From: JAENWH01 sp038248745
GTDB lineage: Bacteria > Bacillota > Clostridia > Peptostreptococcales > Anaerovoracaceae
Assembly (NCBI GenBank): GCA_038248745.1
Contig: JBBRXC010000090.1
Location: 1 to 6,693, forward strand
Length of the DNA: 6,693 bases
Direction: 5' to 3'
Part shown: positions 6,380 through 6,693 of the stretch, one piece after another
How the letters are laid out: each line of letters begins with the position of its first letter
Numbering within the stretch: position 1 is the first letter of the stretch
Position numbers and translations under genes: made by a program
Notes under the pieces: generated by a model
Database searches by the model: none
Told to the model about the DNA's origin: nothing
What the model saw: only the letters and a program-made list of their open reading frames with translations

Positions 6380-6613
6380 CCCCTAATTTTTCCGTTATAA
6401 TTTTTACAACCAATTTTTCTGTTGTTTTGGGAATCCGCCATTACGAACTCATTGGTTTTTGAAATCAGAAAAATTATATCTATTTTCGTGTGGTTGCCTC
6501 TAACTCAAGAGACTCTCACCTTGATTTTTTGGCTGCCAATTCCAGCAGCTTATTCGTTTTACAGTAGGTCTATCTTTGTTAAACTTTTCTCTATTTTAAG
6601 CTAATATTCACGC
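6210..6613. other. Unexplained non-coding stretch with imperfect terminal inverted repeats
   Basis: Together with the operon leader, this forms a nearly 700-base region (5998-6693) without a confident gene. GCGCTGAATATT at 6210-6221 is mirrored by AATATTCACGC at 6603-6613, which match as inverted repeats apart from one missing base. Inside, on the leftward strand, are small hairpins (GCTGC/GCAGC around 6533-6549, CTCT/AGAG around 6498-6511, ACAAC/GTTGT around 6406-6425) and a perfect TATAAT at 6473-6478. The interior breaks into short open stretches in several frames, as expected of a relic, a small non-autonomous element or a structured RNA. I could not match it to a known riboswitch or RNA family. 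Confidence 0.3.
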
Positions 6614-6650
6614 AAAAAGATAACCAGCACTCAATAGAATGCTGGTTATC
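6614..6650 (-). terminator. Leftward intrinsic terminator of a gene beyond the right edge
   Basis: GATAACCAGCA (6619-6629) and TGCTGGTTATC (6640-6650) form a perfect 11-base stem with a 10-base loop. On the leftward strand the stem is followed directly by TTTTT (6618-6614). The rightward side has no T-run, so it terminates leftward transcription. The leftward strand has stop codons in all three frames at 6665-6684, consistent with the 3' end of a gene lying mostly outside the window; too few codons remain to name it. Confidence 0.85.
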
Positions 6651-6693
6651 ATAGGAATCATAATTTAATTATTTTCCTTGTCTATTTGACAGG

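Noticed and set aside
6422..6604. 60-codon rightward ORF rich in hydrophobic residues, possible small membrane protein
   Set aside because: TTG start without a ribosome site, no neighbours in that direction, and it spans the hairpin region; hydrophobicity follows from the T-rich strand.
5998..6693. tRNA, T-box, SAM or other known riboswitch, CRISPR repeats
   Set aside because: No cloverleaf, no T-box GGTGGNACC core, no known riboswitch core and no regularly spaced repeats were found on either strand.

Overview
The window looks like chromosomal DNA of an anaerobic, AT-rich Gram-positive bacterium, most likely a member of the Clostridia. This is inferred from the low GC content, the strong AGGAGG-type ribosome sites, a TTG start, T-rich intrinsic terminators, and a gene set typical of strict anaerobes (ferredoxin-fused EtfA, LUD protein, short-chain acyl-CoA dehydrogenase). 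The exact genus cannot be read from the sequence.

Left part, rightward strand (1-1974): the 3' part of an isocitrate/isopropylmalate dehydrogenase family gene, cut by the window edge, is followed 8 bases later by an FCD-type GntR regulator whose ribosome site overlaps the dehydrogenase stop codon. After a short gap with a possible promoter comes a small HD-domain phosphohydrolase with a TTG start. A hairpin that contains both stop codons separates it from the convergent leftward gene.

Middle and right part, leftward strand (5997 down to 2002): an acyl-CoA dehydrogenase, etfB and etfA form a compact three-gene operon (gaps about 20 bases, a good Shine-Dalgarno site before each gene) that ends in a strong inverted-repeat terminator. 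EtfA carries an N-terminal ferredoxin domain with two complete CxxCxxCxxxCP motifs and EtfB carries the DGDTAQVGP motif. The set therefore resembles electron-bifurcating acyl-CoA dehydrogenase/Etf complexes (Bcd-EtfAB, or CarCDE of Acetobacterium), in which NADH reduces both an enoyl-CoA and ferredoxin. The acyl substrate is not determined by the sequence. Downstream of the terminator is a stand-alone LUD (LutC/DUF162-like) gene with a C-terminal cysteine cluster.

Right end (5998-6693): about 700 bases without a confident gene. It holds a putative promoter/operator for the acyl-CoA dehydrogenase operon, a weak 63-codon leftward ORF, a stretch with hairpins and possible imperfect terminal inverted repeats, and a clear leftward intrinsic terminator that probably ends a gene lying beyond the window. 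This is the least explained part. The rest is coherent central and fermentative metabolism, and I found no defence system, CRISPR array, tRNA or rRNA.
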